Shown here: piece by piece, positions 19,320-27,646 of the stretch
How positions within the stretch are numbered: position 1 is the first letter of the stretch
Layout: each line of letters starts with the position of its first letter
Assembly (NCBI RefSeq): GCF_039544005.1
Contig: NZ_BAABKV010000001.1
Span: 186,001 to 250,000, forward strand
Source of the DNA: Kitasatospora paranensis
GTDB taxonomy: Bacteria; Actinomycetota; Actinomycetes; Streptomycetales; Streptomycetaceae
Length of the DNA stretch: 64,000 nt
Direction: 5' to 3'
Position numbers and translations under genes: made by a program
Notes under the pieces: model-generated
The model's database searches: none
Told to the model about the DNA's origin: nothing
What the model saw: only the letters and a program-made list of their open reading frames with translations

Positions 19320-19550
19320 TCAGGCCAGGGGCTCGGCATGGGACAGGGCCCCCGCGAGGTCCGTGCCCACCGGGAGGACCGTGCCGTCGGCAGCGATCTC
19401 CACTTGCAGCCGGCCGCTGTCGTCCGCATACAGGTCATGCCCGTGGGGTCCTTGGATGCCCAGGGCGTAGACCACGATCCGGCGCTGCGGGGCATGGCAG
19501 CCCACCCGGCCCGGGAACGTCACCAGATACCGACCCGCCACCACACTCAC
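19320..19550 (-). CDS. DUF6296-like small protein
   Basis: 76 aa. The pattern RYLVTFPGRVG, HAPQRRIVVYALG, GPHGHDLYADDSGRLQVEI matches my memory of the DUF6296 family, which is common in Kitasatospora and relatives; this is recollection, not a search. GTG 19550 follows GGAG; the frame opens further upstream to 19577. Function unknown. Confidence 0.45.
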   Translation of the reverse strand: MSVVAGRYLVTFPGRVGCHAPQRRIVVYALGIQGPHGHDLYADDSGRLQVEIAADGTVLPVGTDLAGALSHAEPLA

Positions 19551-19663
19551 CCACTCCACGCACCTACCGGCGGGCACCTACCCGGCTGCGCCCGGTCGTA
19601 CCCGGCAACGGCCCATGTGTCACCCGGCGGCCGCGCCCAGGATGCGGCACCGCCCGCAGGCCG

Positions 19664-19792
19664 ACAGGCTCCGCACCGTGGCCGAGGCCCCGTCGCCTGC
19701 GGCCTCGGCCACCCACCGCCACACCCGCGAGGAAACCCACCGTGATCGTCAAGAAGCTCCGCGACTGCGGCACCCGCAGCGAACACGCCTGG
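19664..19792 (+). repeat. Diverged copy A of the leader and first codons of the gene at 24437
   Basis: The stretch from ACAGGCTCCGCACCGTGGCC to the first 16 codons of the sigma fragment resembles 24346-24487. Over the 48 coding bases (starting GTG/ATG ATC GTC AAG AAG CTC) I count 42 identities. It marks a duplication that replaced the 5' part of a sigma-factor gene. Confidence 0.6.
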
Positions 19793-20161
19793 AAGCGGCC
19801 GATGCCCCGAGCGCGGCGCGGTGACCCCTGGGTGATGACCATGGCGCATCACCGGGCCGTCGACCGGGTCCGCCAGGCGGAGAACGCCGCCAGGCGCGAG
19901 GAGAAGGCAGCCGCCGGCGCCCACACCACGCCGGTCGACGAAGTCTCCGAACTCGTCGAGGACCGCCTGGAGCACGAACGGCTCCGCCACTGCCTCAAAG
20001 CCCTCACCGGCCCGCAACGGCAATCCCTCACCCTCGCCTACTACCGCGGCCTCACCTACCAGGAAGTGGCCGACCTCCTGGAGACGCCATTGAGCACGGT
20101 CAAGACCCGCATGCGCGACGGCCTCGTCCGGCTCCGCGACTGCCTGGGCGTGGGCTCATGA
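19742..20161 (+). pseudogene. Chimeric, truncated ECF sigma factor (SigK-like region 4)
   Basis: 139 aa. From about residue 30 it is the C-terminal half of a SigK-type ECF factor: VMTMAHHRAVDRVR (end of region 2), a linker, then region 4 with LTLAYYRGLTYQEVADLLETPLSTVKTRMRDGL. Regions 2.1-2.3, needed for -10 binding and core contact, are missing. In their place are MIVKKLRDCGTRSEHAW, nearly the start of the small membrane protein at 24437. GTG 19742 is therefore the start of a duplicated foreign leader. The stop overlaps the ATG of the RskA-like anti-sigma gene, so the 3' linkage is native. Confidence 0.7.
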
Positions 20162-20912
20162 ACACCGCACCCGACCTGCACACCCTCTCCGGCGCCTACG
20201 CTCTGCACGCCCTCACCCAGGGCGAACAGGACGCGTTCGAGCGCCACCTCGCCCAGTGCGAGGCGTGCCGCACCGAGGTCACCGAATTCGCCGCCACCCT
20301 GGCCCGGCTCGGCTGCGCCTGCGCCCTCACGCCGCCGCCCGGGATGGAAGAACGGGCCATCGCCGCCATCGAAGGCCTCCGGCAACTGCCGCCACGCACC
20401 CTTACCGACCGAATCCGCCCCCGGATCCTCGCCCGGCGCCCCCGCACAATCGCCGCCCGCATCGTCCTGGCCGCCTGCCTCGCACTGACCGCCGGCCTCG
20501 GCACCATCGCCGTCCAGCAGCACGACCAAGCCCAGCAAGCCGAGACCCAATCCGCCCGGCTGCACACCGAACTCACCGAATTCGGCGCCCTGCTGACCGC
20601 CCCGGACGTGCGCAGCACCACCGCCGCCACCACCGACGGCACCGGCAGCGGCACCGCCATCTGGTCCCGGGCACGCAACCAGGCCGCCTTCCTCGCCACC
20701 GGGCTACCCGCCCTGCCCGCAGGCCGCGCATGGGAGCTGTGGCTCGACGAGGGCGGTGCACCACGCCCCGCCGGCCTCCTGCGCTCCGCCGACTCGACCC
20801 TGCTCCTGCCTACCGGCATCGCCGGCGCCCGGGCCCTCGCCCTCACCGACGAACCCGCAGCCGGCTCCCCCAGCCCACCACCGACCCCGTCCTGCTCCTC
20901 CCCGTCAACTGA
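20158..20912 (+). CDS. rskA: RskA-like anti-sigma factor, frameshift in a C5 run
   Basis: 251 aa when restored. N-terminal zinc-type anti-sigma helices (LSGAYALHALTQGEQDAFERHLAQCEACRTEV, H-x3-C-x2-C), one membrane helix (about residues 101-122, IAARIVLAACLALTAGLG), and an extracellular RskA domain (ARNQAAFLATGLPALPAGRAWELWL). RskA proteins bind SigK and release it by proteolysis. A base missing at 20867-20871 turns the native end (QPTTDPVLLLPVN, stop 20912) into a long spurious tail. Its cognate sigma gene is truncated, so this anti-sigma may have no partner left or may bind another sigma. Confidence 0.8.
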
Positions 20913-21110
20913 CCGAACCGGCTCCGGCCGGGTCCGCACAAAGGACGGGCATGTCTCCTTCCCGGGAGTAGCAAGGTGTAATGGTCATTGTCAGGGGTCG
21001 GTCGGCTCAGAGCTCCTCAGGGACTCCGCCTACCACCAGAGCAGTTGCGGTTCGACCGTCGTCAGTACCTGTGCCCGGTTCCCGGCGCTCCTCGCTCTCC
21101 AGGCCGATTC

Positions 21111-21397
21111 ATGATGGCCCGTCACGTCGTGGTCCCAGACCGCGAGCACTCGACGCCGCCTTGGCACGTCCAGCCACCGGCCAGGCAGGCAGGCGCGGGG
21201 CCGGCCGCGAAGGCCGCGGCCCGGGCGAGGCCGAAGACGTCCCGCACGGACCGCTTCCAGCAGGGCCTGGCCGCGCTCGCCGGGGAAAAGGCCATGTCCG
21301 GATACCGCGCCCGCACAAGGAGCAGCTGGAGACCGTAGTGGCCGGCCCCGGCGGCGACGACGCCGCCGAGGTCGTGCACGTCGGCCTCGGCGCATGA
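21111..21397 (+). CDS. Possible small hypothetical gene with a frameshift
   Basis: ATG 21111 begins RHVVVPDREHSTPPWHVQPP, Ala/Arg rich; near 21315 the coding bias moves to another frame giving KEQLETVVAGPGGDDAAEVVHV and a TGA at 21397. One missing base would make about 95 aa. No family recognised and the evidence is codon bias only. Confidence 0.3.
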
Positions 21398-21739
21398 TTG
21401 AACAACCAGAAGACCGCTCGCCACGCCAAACCCACCCCGGGCCAGCTGACGCAGCCTCGCCGGGCACGGGGGCGTGATGGTGTCGGGATTCCCGGGGCAC
21501 CCCTGCGAATCCCGTGCACCAACGAAGTTGGCTGGTCAGGCGCGGTCGGGGTTCCCCTCATAGAGGGAAGCCCGACCAAGGCGAGCCGCTCGACGGACGA
21601 GCCGGGCGTTTCCCGCTCGACTCACGAGATGCGCTGAGCAAGACTCGGCCGGACCTTGGTCCAGGGCCCAGAACTCACGGCGCAGCAGCGGTAGCGTCCG
21701 GGTCGGGCTGCGGTGCGGCAGCTACTACTACTGCTGCTG
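21398..21739. other. Non-coding flank of the IS element
   Basis: About 340 bp between the doubtful small gene and the IS left end. No gene-like frame. It ends in a CTG/CTA-rich triplet run (ACTACTACTACTGCTGCTGC, 21724-21740) directly before the target duplication. Confidence 0.35.
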
Positions 21740-21744
21740 CTTAG
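21740..21744. repeat. 5-bp target-site duplication, left copy (CTTAG)
   Basis: CTTAG at 21740-21744 and again at 23350-23354, directly outside the two inverted-repeat ends. The inner TTAG fits a YTAR-type target. Confidence 0.6.
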
Positions 21745-21805
21745 CCTGTTGTTTTACCTCCGGTGATCATCTTGTGTTGCGTTCGGATCCTCGCCTGCCT
21801 GTTCG

Positions 21806-23214
21806 CTACGGGTTGGTGACCAGGGCGAGTCCGACGTCGTATTCGGGCGCTCGGCGGCGGTTGGGCTGGCCGGGTGGGCGACCGGGGCCGGGCCGGGAAG
21901 GTCTCGCAACATGAGCCGGGCAGGTCAGGGTCGTGCGGATGTTGCGGAACCCACGTCGGACCCGGGCTGGAGTGAGGCGGTCGGCGGGCTGGGGTCGTTC
22001 CCAGGGCCGGCGCAGGTCCGCGGCGAGGGACCTGGCGAGGCGGAGCTGGGTATGGGCGGCCAGAACCAGGCGGGTCCAGCGGTCTGCCGCCGCGGGTTCG
22101 CGCAGGCGGGGACGGGTCCAGCCCATGGTCTGCTTGAGGAAGCGGAAGGTGTGCTCCAGATCGAAGCGCCGCAGGAACGCGTGCCAGGCGGTGTCGGTGT
22201 CCTCATCGGAGGGCGTGGGATCGGAGAACCACAGCCAGACCGGCTTCGGGGTCCCGCCGGAGGGCAGGTGATCGACGTCGAGGCGGATCAGGGTTCCTTC
22301 GACGATGGGTAGTTGGCCCTGATAGTCGCTGCAGGCCGATCGGCGCCAGATGCGCGGGTGCAGGCGGTGCCAGGCACGGACGCGGGCGGCGCCGTAGTGG
22401 CGGGTGGCGTGTTCGCTGTCGGGGACGTGCCAGGTGGCGGAGTCGGCAAGCTCGAACCGGGCTCCGTGGCGCGGAGGTTGGCCGCCCTTCGGACCGACCC
22501 GGTGGCCGTCGGGGACGGGGTTGAAGAAGACACGGTCGGAGCGCATCCGCACGACGATCCGCACGGGCAGGTCCCGCAGGAGCCAGGCCAGGCGCGGGCC
22601 GTCGTAGCCGGCGTCCGCCACGATCAGCACCGGCGGGTCGCCGAGCTTCCAGTGTCCGGCGTTGAAGACGCATCGCAGGACTTCGCGCAGCTGGGCGGCG
22701 GTGACGGCAGCGGAGTCCGCGCCGGGTTCCAGCCGCTGTGCGTCCAGCAGGGCCGTCCAGGAGGTCGAGCCCTGTTCCAGGGCGGCGACGAAGGAGTAGG
22801 GCCAGCCGGGCACCATCTCGTGGGTGTTCTCGCGGCGGCCGTAGGTGTGGCAGAAGGAGCGCGCATCACTCGTGTTGGCGTCCGGCCGCAGCCAGGCGGT
22901 CACGTCGACGGCGAGGACGATCCGCCCGCCCGGGCCGCGGGGCAGACTGCGGGCCGCGATTGCGCATCGCAGGCGGTCCGCATCGAGATCCCCCGGTTCA
23001 AGGCGGCGTACAGAGAGCCGTGAGAGCGCCGGTGCTCAGGGGCGAGGGCCAACTCGACCAGGGCTCGGACCGGCCCGTCGGCGCGCAGCAGGGCATCCGA
23101 CAGCTCGAAGAGCGCGTCCGCGAGGCGGGGCATCGCGGCGTACAAGTCCAGCCGAAAGGAGGACAGTTCCGCGACAGCCTGTCGGCTGAGGGCTTCAAAG
23201 ACCACACTCGACAT
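21806..23214 (-). CDS. Transposase of the NF041680-like group, frameshift in a C5 run
   Basis: 469 aa when restored. The N-terminal part has RLDLYAAMPRLADALFELSDALL and LAPEHRRSHGSLY; the catalytic part has VDVTAWLRPDANTSDARSFCHTYG, VADAGYDGPRL and FDLEHTFRFLKQTMGW, a DDE-type set with the last Glu in the LEHTF box. I recognise the pattern as the NF041680 family of streptomycete transposases. Frame is lost at C5 22990-22994; one more base joins AALNRG to DLDADRLRCAIAARSLP. If the break is real the IS is immobile on its own. Confidence 0.8.
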
Positions 23215-23319
23215 CGACGACCTCCGTGACCGTTGTGCGACTCGACATCACACAGCGTGAAACGGAGGTCGTCGCCGTGTCCGGCGGATCCCCATGTGGG
23301 TGACCAGATCGAACAACCT

Positions 23320-23349
23320 CAAGATGATCACCAGAGGTAAAACAACAAG
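23320..23349. repeat. Right terminal inverted repeat of the IS
   Basis: Inverted copy of 21745-21774 with two mismatches by my count. Confidence 0.75.
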
Positions 23350-23350
23350 C

Positions 23351-23567
23351 TTAGGGTCCTGCTGCTTCGCGGGTTTTGGCTTTGGCGCGGTCGACCTTGC
23401 TGCGGCACGAGCGGGAGCAGTACTGCTTCGGCCGTCCGGTCGGGCTCTTGGGCACCGGGTTGGGGCAGCCGGGGCGGGCGCGCTGCGGGGCCCTGGCCCG
23501 TGCCGTCGGCCGGCTGGTCGGTGGTGGTCGGCGGGGCGCTGCCCATGTTCGGGATCGTAGTCATCAA
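23351..23567 (-). CDS. Small zinc-ribbon protein, frameshift, stop codon inside the IS target duplication
   Basis: About 71 aa when restored. Acidic/Pro-rich start (MTTIPNMGSAPPTTTDQPADG), then after one surplus C near 23465 the module GCPNPVPKSPTGRPKQYCSRSC followed by RSKVDRAKAKTREAAGP. C-x-P-N-P..YC-x3-C modules of this kind are frequent in small streptomycete DNA-associated proteins. The TAA is contributed by CTTAG on the other strand, but the sequence beyond the left IS end shows that the uninterrupted gene would have stopped at the same codon, so the IS left the protein intact. Confidence 0.5.
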
Positions 23568-23754
23568 GGTCAGCAGCCTGACGGGGGTTTCGTCTCGCGG
23601 GGCGAATCTCTGTTTTCTGGGGCAGGGACACGCAATCTCGCGTGTGACTTCGCCTGGGGCCCGAGACGGTGCTGGTGGCAGGTCTCGCTGCTGCCGGCAC
23701 CGTGGCTGTGGATAGCATGCACCTCGGGTCCGGGCGACACGTCAGCGGCGCCGG

Positions 23755-23826
23755 TTACCAGGTGGTGCCGGCGGGCTCCTCGATGGTGGTGTTGATGCGG
23801 TTGAAGAAGTTGGTGAGGCCGAGGCG
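23755..23826 (-). pseudogene. C-terminal tail of a lost gene (LTNFFNRINTT...)
   Basis: The minus-strand frame ends LGLTNFFNRINTTIEEPAGTTW followed by TAA at 23755. It reads like the end of a carboxymuconolactone-decarboxylase/AhpD-type protein, a family often next to sigJ, but the match is from memory. Upstream the frame runs into unrelated sequence, so only the tail survives. Confidence 0.35.
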
Positions 23827-24012
23827 ATCACCTTCGCCCGTTTCGCGGCGGACGCGCGTCTGGTGCTGGTCAACGGCACACCCGGCGTCCTCTCGTTCGC
23901 CGAGGGACGACCACTGTCCGTCATGTCGTTCACCATCCGGAACGGCCGCATCACCGCACTCGACATCCTCACCGATCCGGACCGTCTGGCCGGGCTCGCC
24001 CTGGCCGCCTGA
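23827..24012 (+). pseudogene. C-terminal remnant of a SigJ-like ECF sigma factor
   Basis: Plus-strand frame with FARFAADARLVLVNGTPGVLSF, RPLSVMSFTIRNGRITALDIL and TDPDRLAGL ending TGA 24012. This is the SnoaL-like C-terminal domain of SigJ-type ECF factors (VNG-P-G-V then F-x-I-x-x-G-R-I). Sigma regions 2 and 4 are absent. It abuts the tail of another gene on the opposite strand at about 23826. Confidence 0.55.
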
Positions 24013-24029
24013 CCGATGCCGGCCACCCC

Positions 24030-24189
24030 AAAGCGGACGCTGCCCTTCCGGGCGACCTCGCTGGCCTGGGCCGGCTTCATCCGCCCAGCCCCGGGGCAGG
24101 AAGGCAGGCAGGTTGCGCACATCGGCGAGGTAGGTGAACAGCCGCGCCGGGGGAACCGCCACCGTGCCCGATCCTTCGCAGTCACCCAT
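24030..24189 (-). pseudogene. N-terminal remnant of an SRPBCC/polyketide-cyclase-like gene
   Basis: ATG at 24189 (MGDCEGSGTVAVPPARLFTYL, ADVRNLPAFLPR) has the opening of SRPBCC proteins; the frame then degrades and runs into the sigJ remnant. About 50 codons are recognisable, against 140-150 in the family. Confidence 0.45.
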
Positions 24190-24345
24190 GCCTGCCAGGC
24201 TGCCGCTCGTCCCTCGGCCGGGCAACCCCCGGTCGGCACAGGAACCGGACCTCGCGGCGGCAGGGTCGTCGCGTTGCCCCGCGTCAGGTCTTGCGCACCG
24301 TTCACCCGCGGACGTCCCCCGGGGTGCGGGACCGCCGTCGCGGCA

Positions 24346-24487
24346 ACAGGCTCGACACCGTGGCCGGGGCCTCACCATGGCCTGGTCGCCCCGGCCCCGG
24401 CCACGACCGCCGGCCAACCAGCAAGGAGACCGCGCCATGATCGTCAAGAAGCTCCACGACTCCGGCATCCGCAGCGAGCATGCCTAC
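24346..24487 (+). repeat. Copy B of the duplicated leader (native context)
   Basis: Counterpart of 19664-19792. Here the leader precedes a complete small membrane-protein gene with AAGGAG at 24423-24428, so this is probably the donor context. Confidence 0.55.
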
Positions 24488-24661
24488 GCCGCAGCCTTCG
24501 CCTCCATCGGCCTGTCCGTCATCACCTGGGCCACTTCCCTGAAGATCGAGAAGGGCCAGGACATCGAACGCGCCGACCGGTGGGGCATCTACGTCGGCGA
24601 ATGGGCCCCCACCTTCTTCGGACTCGGCCTTGCCCTCGCGAACTACGAGAAGAACCTCTGA
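24437..24661 (+). CDS. Small membrane protein of unknown function
   Basis: 74 aa. ATG 24437 with AAGGAG nine bases upstream. Two hydrophobic segments (AAAFASIGLSVITWATSL and WGIYVGEWAPTFFGLGLAL) flank a charged loop (KIEKGQDIERADRW). I recall similar small conserved proteins in streptomycetes but know no function. Its first 16 codons are duplicated in front of the broken sigma gene at 19742. Confidence 0.6.
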   Translation: MIVKKLHDSGIRSEHAYAAAFASIGLSVITWATSLKIEKGQDIERADRWGIYVGEWAPTFFGLGLALANYEKNL

Positions 24662-25650
24662 CCCCTGCCGCGAGAAGAGAGTCCCGGCAGTGCAGGCCTG
24701 CCCGGCGGCGGTGCACCGCCCGTCGGGGTGCACCGCCGCTTGCCAGGCGTGGATTTCCTGGCCGCCCACGTCGATGACCTGAGCTGCTTCCAGGGCCCCG
24801 ACCACCCGCTGGCTTCGCCGACGTTGCCCCAGTGCCTCGAAGGCGACCGGGTGCTCGGTCCCGGCCCCGTCAGGAACGAGGTTCTGCCAGGTGGTGAACT
24901 GCTGGACGGTCGAGACCCGGTCGTGGACCAGCTCGCCACACGGGCCCCTTCCGTACGGAGGACGGACCTGGTCTTGTGCCCGATCCTGTCGGCAATCACG
25001 GTGTGAAGACCGACCGGGCCGTGAGTAGCAGTCGGCTGGTGGGCGCGTGCGCGGGCACGACCGCGGATCCGGCGGGTGGTCAGGGCGGCGCCGGCAGTCA
25101 GTGCGGCGGCGGCCGCGAGGGCAGGGCCGCTGAGAGTGATGACGTGTTGCAGGGAGTTTGCTGCGGCGTAGCCCGCCGTGGCTTCGGCGCCGGCCCACAG
25201 CGGGGCGGCCAGCAGGCTGTACGGGGCTATGCGCCGGTAGGGCAGTCCGGTCGCGCCCGCCAGGTGCGGGGCCAGGGTGCGTACGACGGCGACGAATCGT
25301 GCGAGGAAGACGGCCTGGCCGCCGTGTCGCTCCATCAAGGTTTCGGCTCGCCGCCATGCGAAGGCGGGGATGCGACGGCCCAGGCTGCCGGTCCGTAGGC
25401 GGCTGCCCAGCAGGCGCCCGGTGCGGTGTCCGAGGAAATCCCCGGCAACGACCGCGCCCGAGGCTATGGCGATGACCAGGGACAGATTCAGGTCACCGGC
25501 GCGGGCCAGCACACCGCAGGCCAGCAGCAGAGTCAGGGTCGGGACGAACGCGCCGACGAGCAGCACAGACTCGGACAGCACCACAGCGGCCAGGATCGCG
25601 TAGGCGGCGGGGGCGGGGACCTGGCCGATCAGGCCGGTCAGTGCACTCAT
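24643..25650 (-). CDS. DedA-family membrane protein, 3' part uncertain
   Basis: The first about 215 residues are a DedA/SNARE-associated protein: hydrophobic segments, FVPTLTLLLACGVLA, VAGDFLGHRTGRLLG (the G-D-x-x-G-y-x-x-G box), and FLARFVAVVRTLAPHLAGATGLPYRRIAPY, the conserved F-x-R-F-x-P-x-R region. DedA proteins act in lipid-carrier or phospholipid flipping and envelope homeostasis. ATG 25650 overlaps the methyltransferase stop (ATGA). Beyond about 25000 the frame stays open but third-position bias favours another frame, so the true C-terminus is probably near 24980 and the annotated tail spurious. Confidence 0.65.
   Translation of the reverse strand: MSALTGLIGQVPAPAAYAILAAVVLSESVLLVGAFVPTLTLLLACGVLARAGDLNLSLVIAIASGAVVAGDFLGHRTGRLLGSRLRTGSLGRRIPAFAWRRAETLMERHGGQAVFLARFVAVVRTLAPHLAGATGLPYRRIAPYSLLAAPLWAGAEATAGYAAANSLQHVITLSGPALAAAAALTAGAALTTRRIRGRARARAHQPTATHGPVGLHTVIADRIGHKTRSVLRTEGARVASWSTTGSRPSSSSPPGRTSFLTGPGPSTRSPSRHWGNVGEASGWSGPWKQLRSSTWAARKSTPGKRRCTPTGGAPPPGRPALPGLSSRGRGQRFFS
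24688..24985 (-). CDS. Possible unrecognised coding region in the alternative frame after DedA
   Basis: The minus-strand frame reading CGELVHDRVSTVQQFTTWQ, GTEHPVAFEALGQRRRSQRV and VIDVGGQEIHAWQAA has strong G/C third-position bias and protein-like composition. No start with a ribosome site and no nearby stop is visible, so it may be a separate small gene or a domain joined to DedA by a lost base. Confidence 0.3.
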
Positions 25651-26378
25651 CGGCCCGCTCCGGTCAGGGCTGCCGACGACGCCGCCACCGGGGCCTGGGC
25701 GACGGGACGGCGCAGCTGCCAGACCCGTGCCGGGGGCACGTTGGCCCATGCGGTCCAGCAGCCGGTGGCGTACAGGCGCTGGTAGCCGGCGAGGACCTCC
25801 TCGACGCCGCGGTGGCGGCGGCCTTCGGTGCGGGTGGCGGTCAGAGCACGGGCGTAGCGGGTGCCTCGATAGGCGAAGTAGGTCAGGGTGCCGCCGGGCT
25901 GCAGCAGATCCATGTACCGGTCCATGATCTTCTGGACCTGGGTGGGGGTGAAGTTCGTGAAGGGGAGACCGGAGACGATGAGGTCGTAGCGGTGGCCGGT
26001 GTCGAGTTCTTCTACGAGGGCGTGGTGGACTCGGGCGCGTTCGCTGTCACCTGCGAGATGCGGGTGGGTGCGCACGAGGCGGCGCAGTCGTGCGGCGAAG
26101 CGGGGGTTGGACTCGACGATGTCCAGGCGGCTGCCGCGGGCGAGGCGGGGGATGAGGACACGGGTGACTGAACCGGTGCCGGCGCCGGCTTCCAGGACGT
26201 TCAGAGGGCCCACGCCGGGCTCATCTACGGGATCGGTGAGCAGGCGGGCCAGTGTCCTGCCGCTGGGGGCGACGGCGCCAGTGGTGCGCAGGTCGCGGGC
26301 TGCTTCGAGGAGGAATGTCCAGCCCTCGGCGTTTCGCTGCGTGAGGACACGGTCGTGTGAGGTGGTCCAGTCGTCCAT
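25647..26378 (-). CDS. Class I SAM-dependent methyltransferase (phospholipid N-methyltransferase-like)
   Basis: 243 aa. Motif I is VLEAGAGTGSVTRVLIP, the acidic motif LDIVESNPRFAARL, then YDLIVSGLPFTNFTP and LLQPGGTLTYFAYRG. The order, and the GLPFTNF segment in place of a simple motif IV, resemble PmtA/rRNA-adenine-dimethylase-like phosphatidylethanolamine methylases. Start ATG 26378 is preferred over an upstream in-frame codon at 26432. It is coupled to the DedA gene by an ATGA overlap, and both may act on membrane lipids. It is divergent from the histidine kinase. Confidence 0.7.
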   Translation of the reverse strand: MDDWTTSHDRVLTQRNAEGWTFLLEAARDLRTTGAVAPSGRTLARLLTDPVDEPGVGPLNVLEAGAGTGSVTRVLIPRLARGSRLDIVESNPRFAARLRRLVRTHPHLAGDSERARVHHALVEELDTGHRYDLIVSGLPFTNFTPTQVQKIMDRYMDLLQPGGTLTYFAYRGTRYARALTATRTEGRRHRGVEEVLAGYQRLYATGCWTAWANVPPARVWQLRRPVAQAPVAASSAALTGAGR

Positions 26379-26434
26379 GTCTTCGACGCTACAAAGAGCG
26401 GCGTTCCTGTGAATCCGCCGTTCTGTCGTCACAG

Positions 26435-26454
26435 TCCCCTACGAAAGTAGGGGA
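26435..26454. promoter_or_regulatory. Perfect 8-bp palindrome next to the kinase start
   Basis: TCCCCTAC-GAAA-GTAGGGGA. It lies 5 bp before the kinase GTG and includes its ribosome site (GGGGA), and is 57 bp from the divergent methyltransferase start. It could be an operator for the neighbouring response regulator or an RNA hairpin that hides the ribosome site. Confidence 0.5.
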
Positions 26455-26459
26455 AGGTC

Positions 26460-27646
26460 GTGGCAGAACGGCGGACGGAGGGGGACCTGCTTCGTGCCTA
26501 CGATCTACGGGTGAATCGTAAGTACCGCCAGAATCTGGCTTTATACGGCCGATACGGCTTGGTGGGGCTGCTGACTTTGGGATCGGTGCAGAACGGGGCA
26601 TCGACCGTCGGCGGCCGCTATCTCACGGTCCAGAGTGCCGTGCTGGTGGCGTGCGGTGTGCTCTTGCTGATGCGCCGGGGCCACTGGCTGCTCACTCCCG
26701 CGGTGGCGACCGCCGCCGCCGGAGCGTGGGGCTGGGCCGCCCTGCCGGTGCTGGTGCTGGCTCTGTTCGATCTGGCCGCGGCCCGCCACACGCGGGCCGC
26801 GGTTGCCTGCGCCGCCGCGGCACTGACCGCGAACGCGATCTTCCCTCCGACTGTGTCCCTATGGCGGCCCCAGCAGTACGGATCCAGCGTGTTCCTGCTG
26901 CTGGCCATTGTGGGAGGACTGTGGATGGGCAACCGGCGTCGCCTCGTGCTGGCGATGAGCACACAGATCGAGCACTTGAGGATCGAGCGGGAACTGCGCG
27001 AGGACGCTGCACGCATCGCCGAGCGTTCCGCGATCGCGGCGGAGATGCATGACGTGCTCGCCCACCGGCTCAGCCTGATCGCCCTGCACACCGGCGTGCT
27101 GGCCACCCGAAAGGACGATCTACCCGCTCCCGTCATCGAACGCCTCGCGCTGCTGCGGACCGCTTCCACGGACGCCCTGACCGACCTGCGTGACGTGCTG
27201 GGCGCCCTGCATGCCGGCGCTGGCACAGGCGACGGGCCCGTGCCGGTCATGCGGGACGTCGAAGAGGTGATCGAGGAGGCCAGAAACGCGGGGCAGCACG
27301 TCGAGACCGTCGTCGACGGCACACCCGAGCAGGCCCCCGCGGCCCACCGGCTCGCCGTCTTCCGCCTCGCGCGAGAGGCCCTGAGCAACGCCCGCAAACA
27401 CGCCCCCGACGCACCCGTGCGTGTCCGCATCGACTACCGCCCGCCCGCCACCCTCATCGAAGTCACCAACACACCCGGCGCCCGCACCGCACAGGCCGTG
27501 CCCTCCGGTTTCGGCTTGGTGAGCCTGCACGAACGCGTCGAAGCCCTCGGGGGCACCTGGACGCAGGCCCCCACGGCGCCGGCGCCTGGCGAGTGGCTGC
27601 GCGCATCCCCCATCCAACCGCCGAGCAGAACGGCCACCACTCGTGA
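26460..27646 (+). CDS. NarL-type sensor histidine kinase, frameshift near the 3' end
   Basis: 395 aa when restored. Four to five N-terminal membrane helices (to about residue 165) without a large outer domain, a HisKA_3 domain with the phospho-acceptor in EMHDVLAHRLSLIALH (His near residue 197), and a HATPase with ALSNARKHA and SGFGLVSLHERVEALGG. One base missing at 27581 (GCGCCGGCGCC) separates GGTW...PTAP from GAWRVAARIPHP; the restored TGA 27644-27646 then overlaps the regulator GTG 27643. The stimulus is unknown; such small-membrane sensors often respond to envelope-active compounds. Confidence 0.8.

Larger units (their letters stand above)
21745..23349 (-). mobile_element. Insertion sequence, 1605 bp, with 30-bp terminal inverted repeats
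   Basis: The left end 21745-21774 and the inverted right end 23320-23349 agree at 28 of 30 positions; both contain TGTTGTTTTACCTC and GGTGATCATCTTG. CTTAG is duplicated outside both ends. One transposase gene fills the element. Preserved ends and target duplication show a fairly recent insertion. The right-hand duplication overlaps the stop codon of a small zinc-ribbon gene. Confidence 0.8.

Noticed and set aside
20988..21424. Several overlapping ORFs on both strands after the anti-sigma gene
   Set aside because: Most have no family likeness and weak coding bias; only the frame from 21111 was kept, at low confidence.
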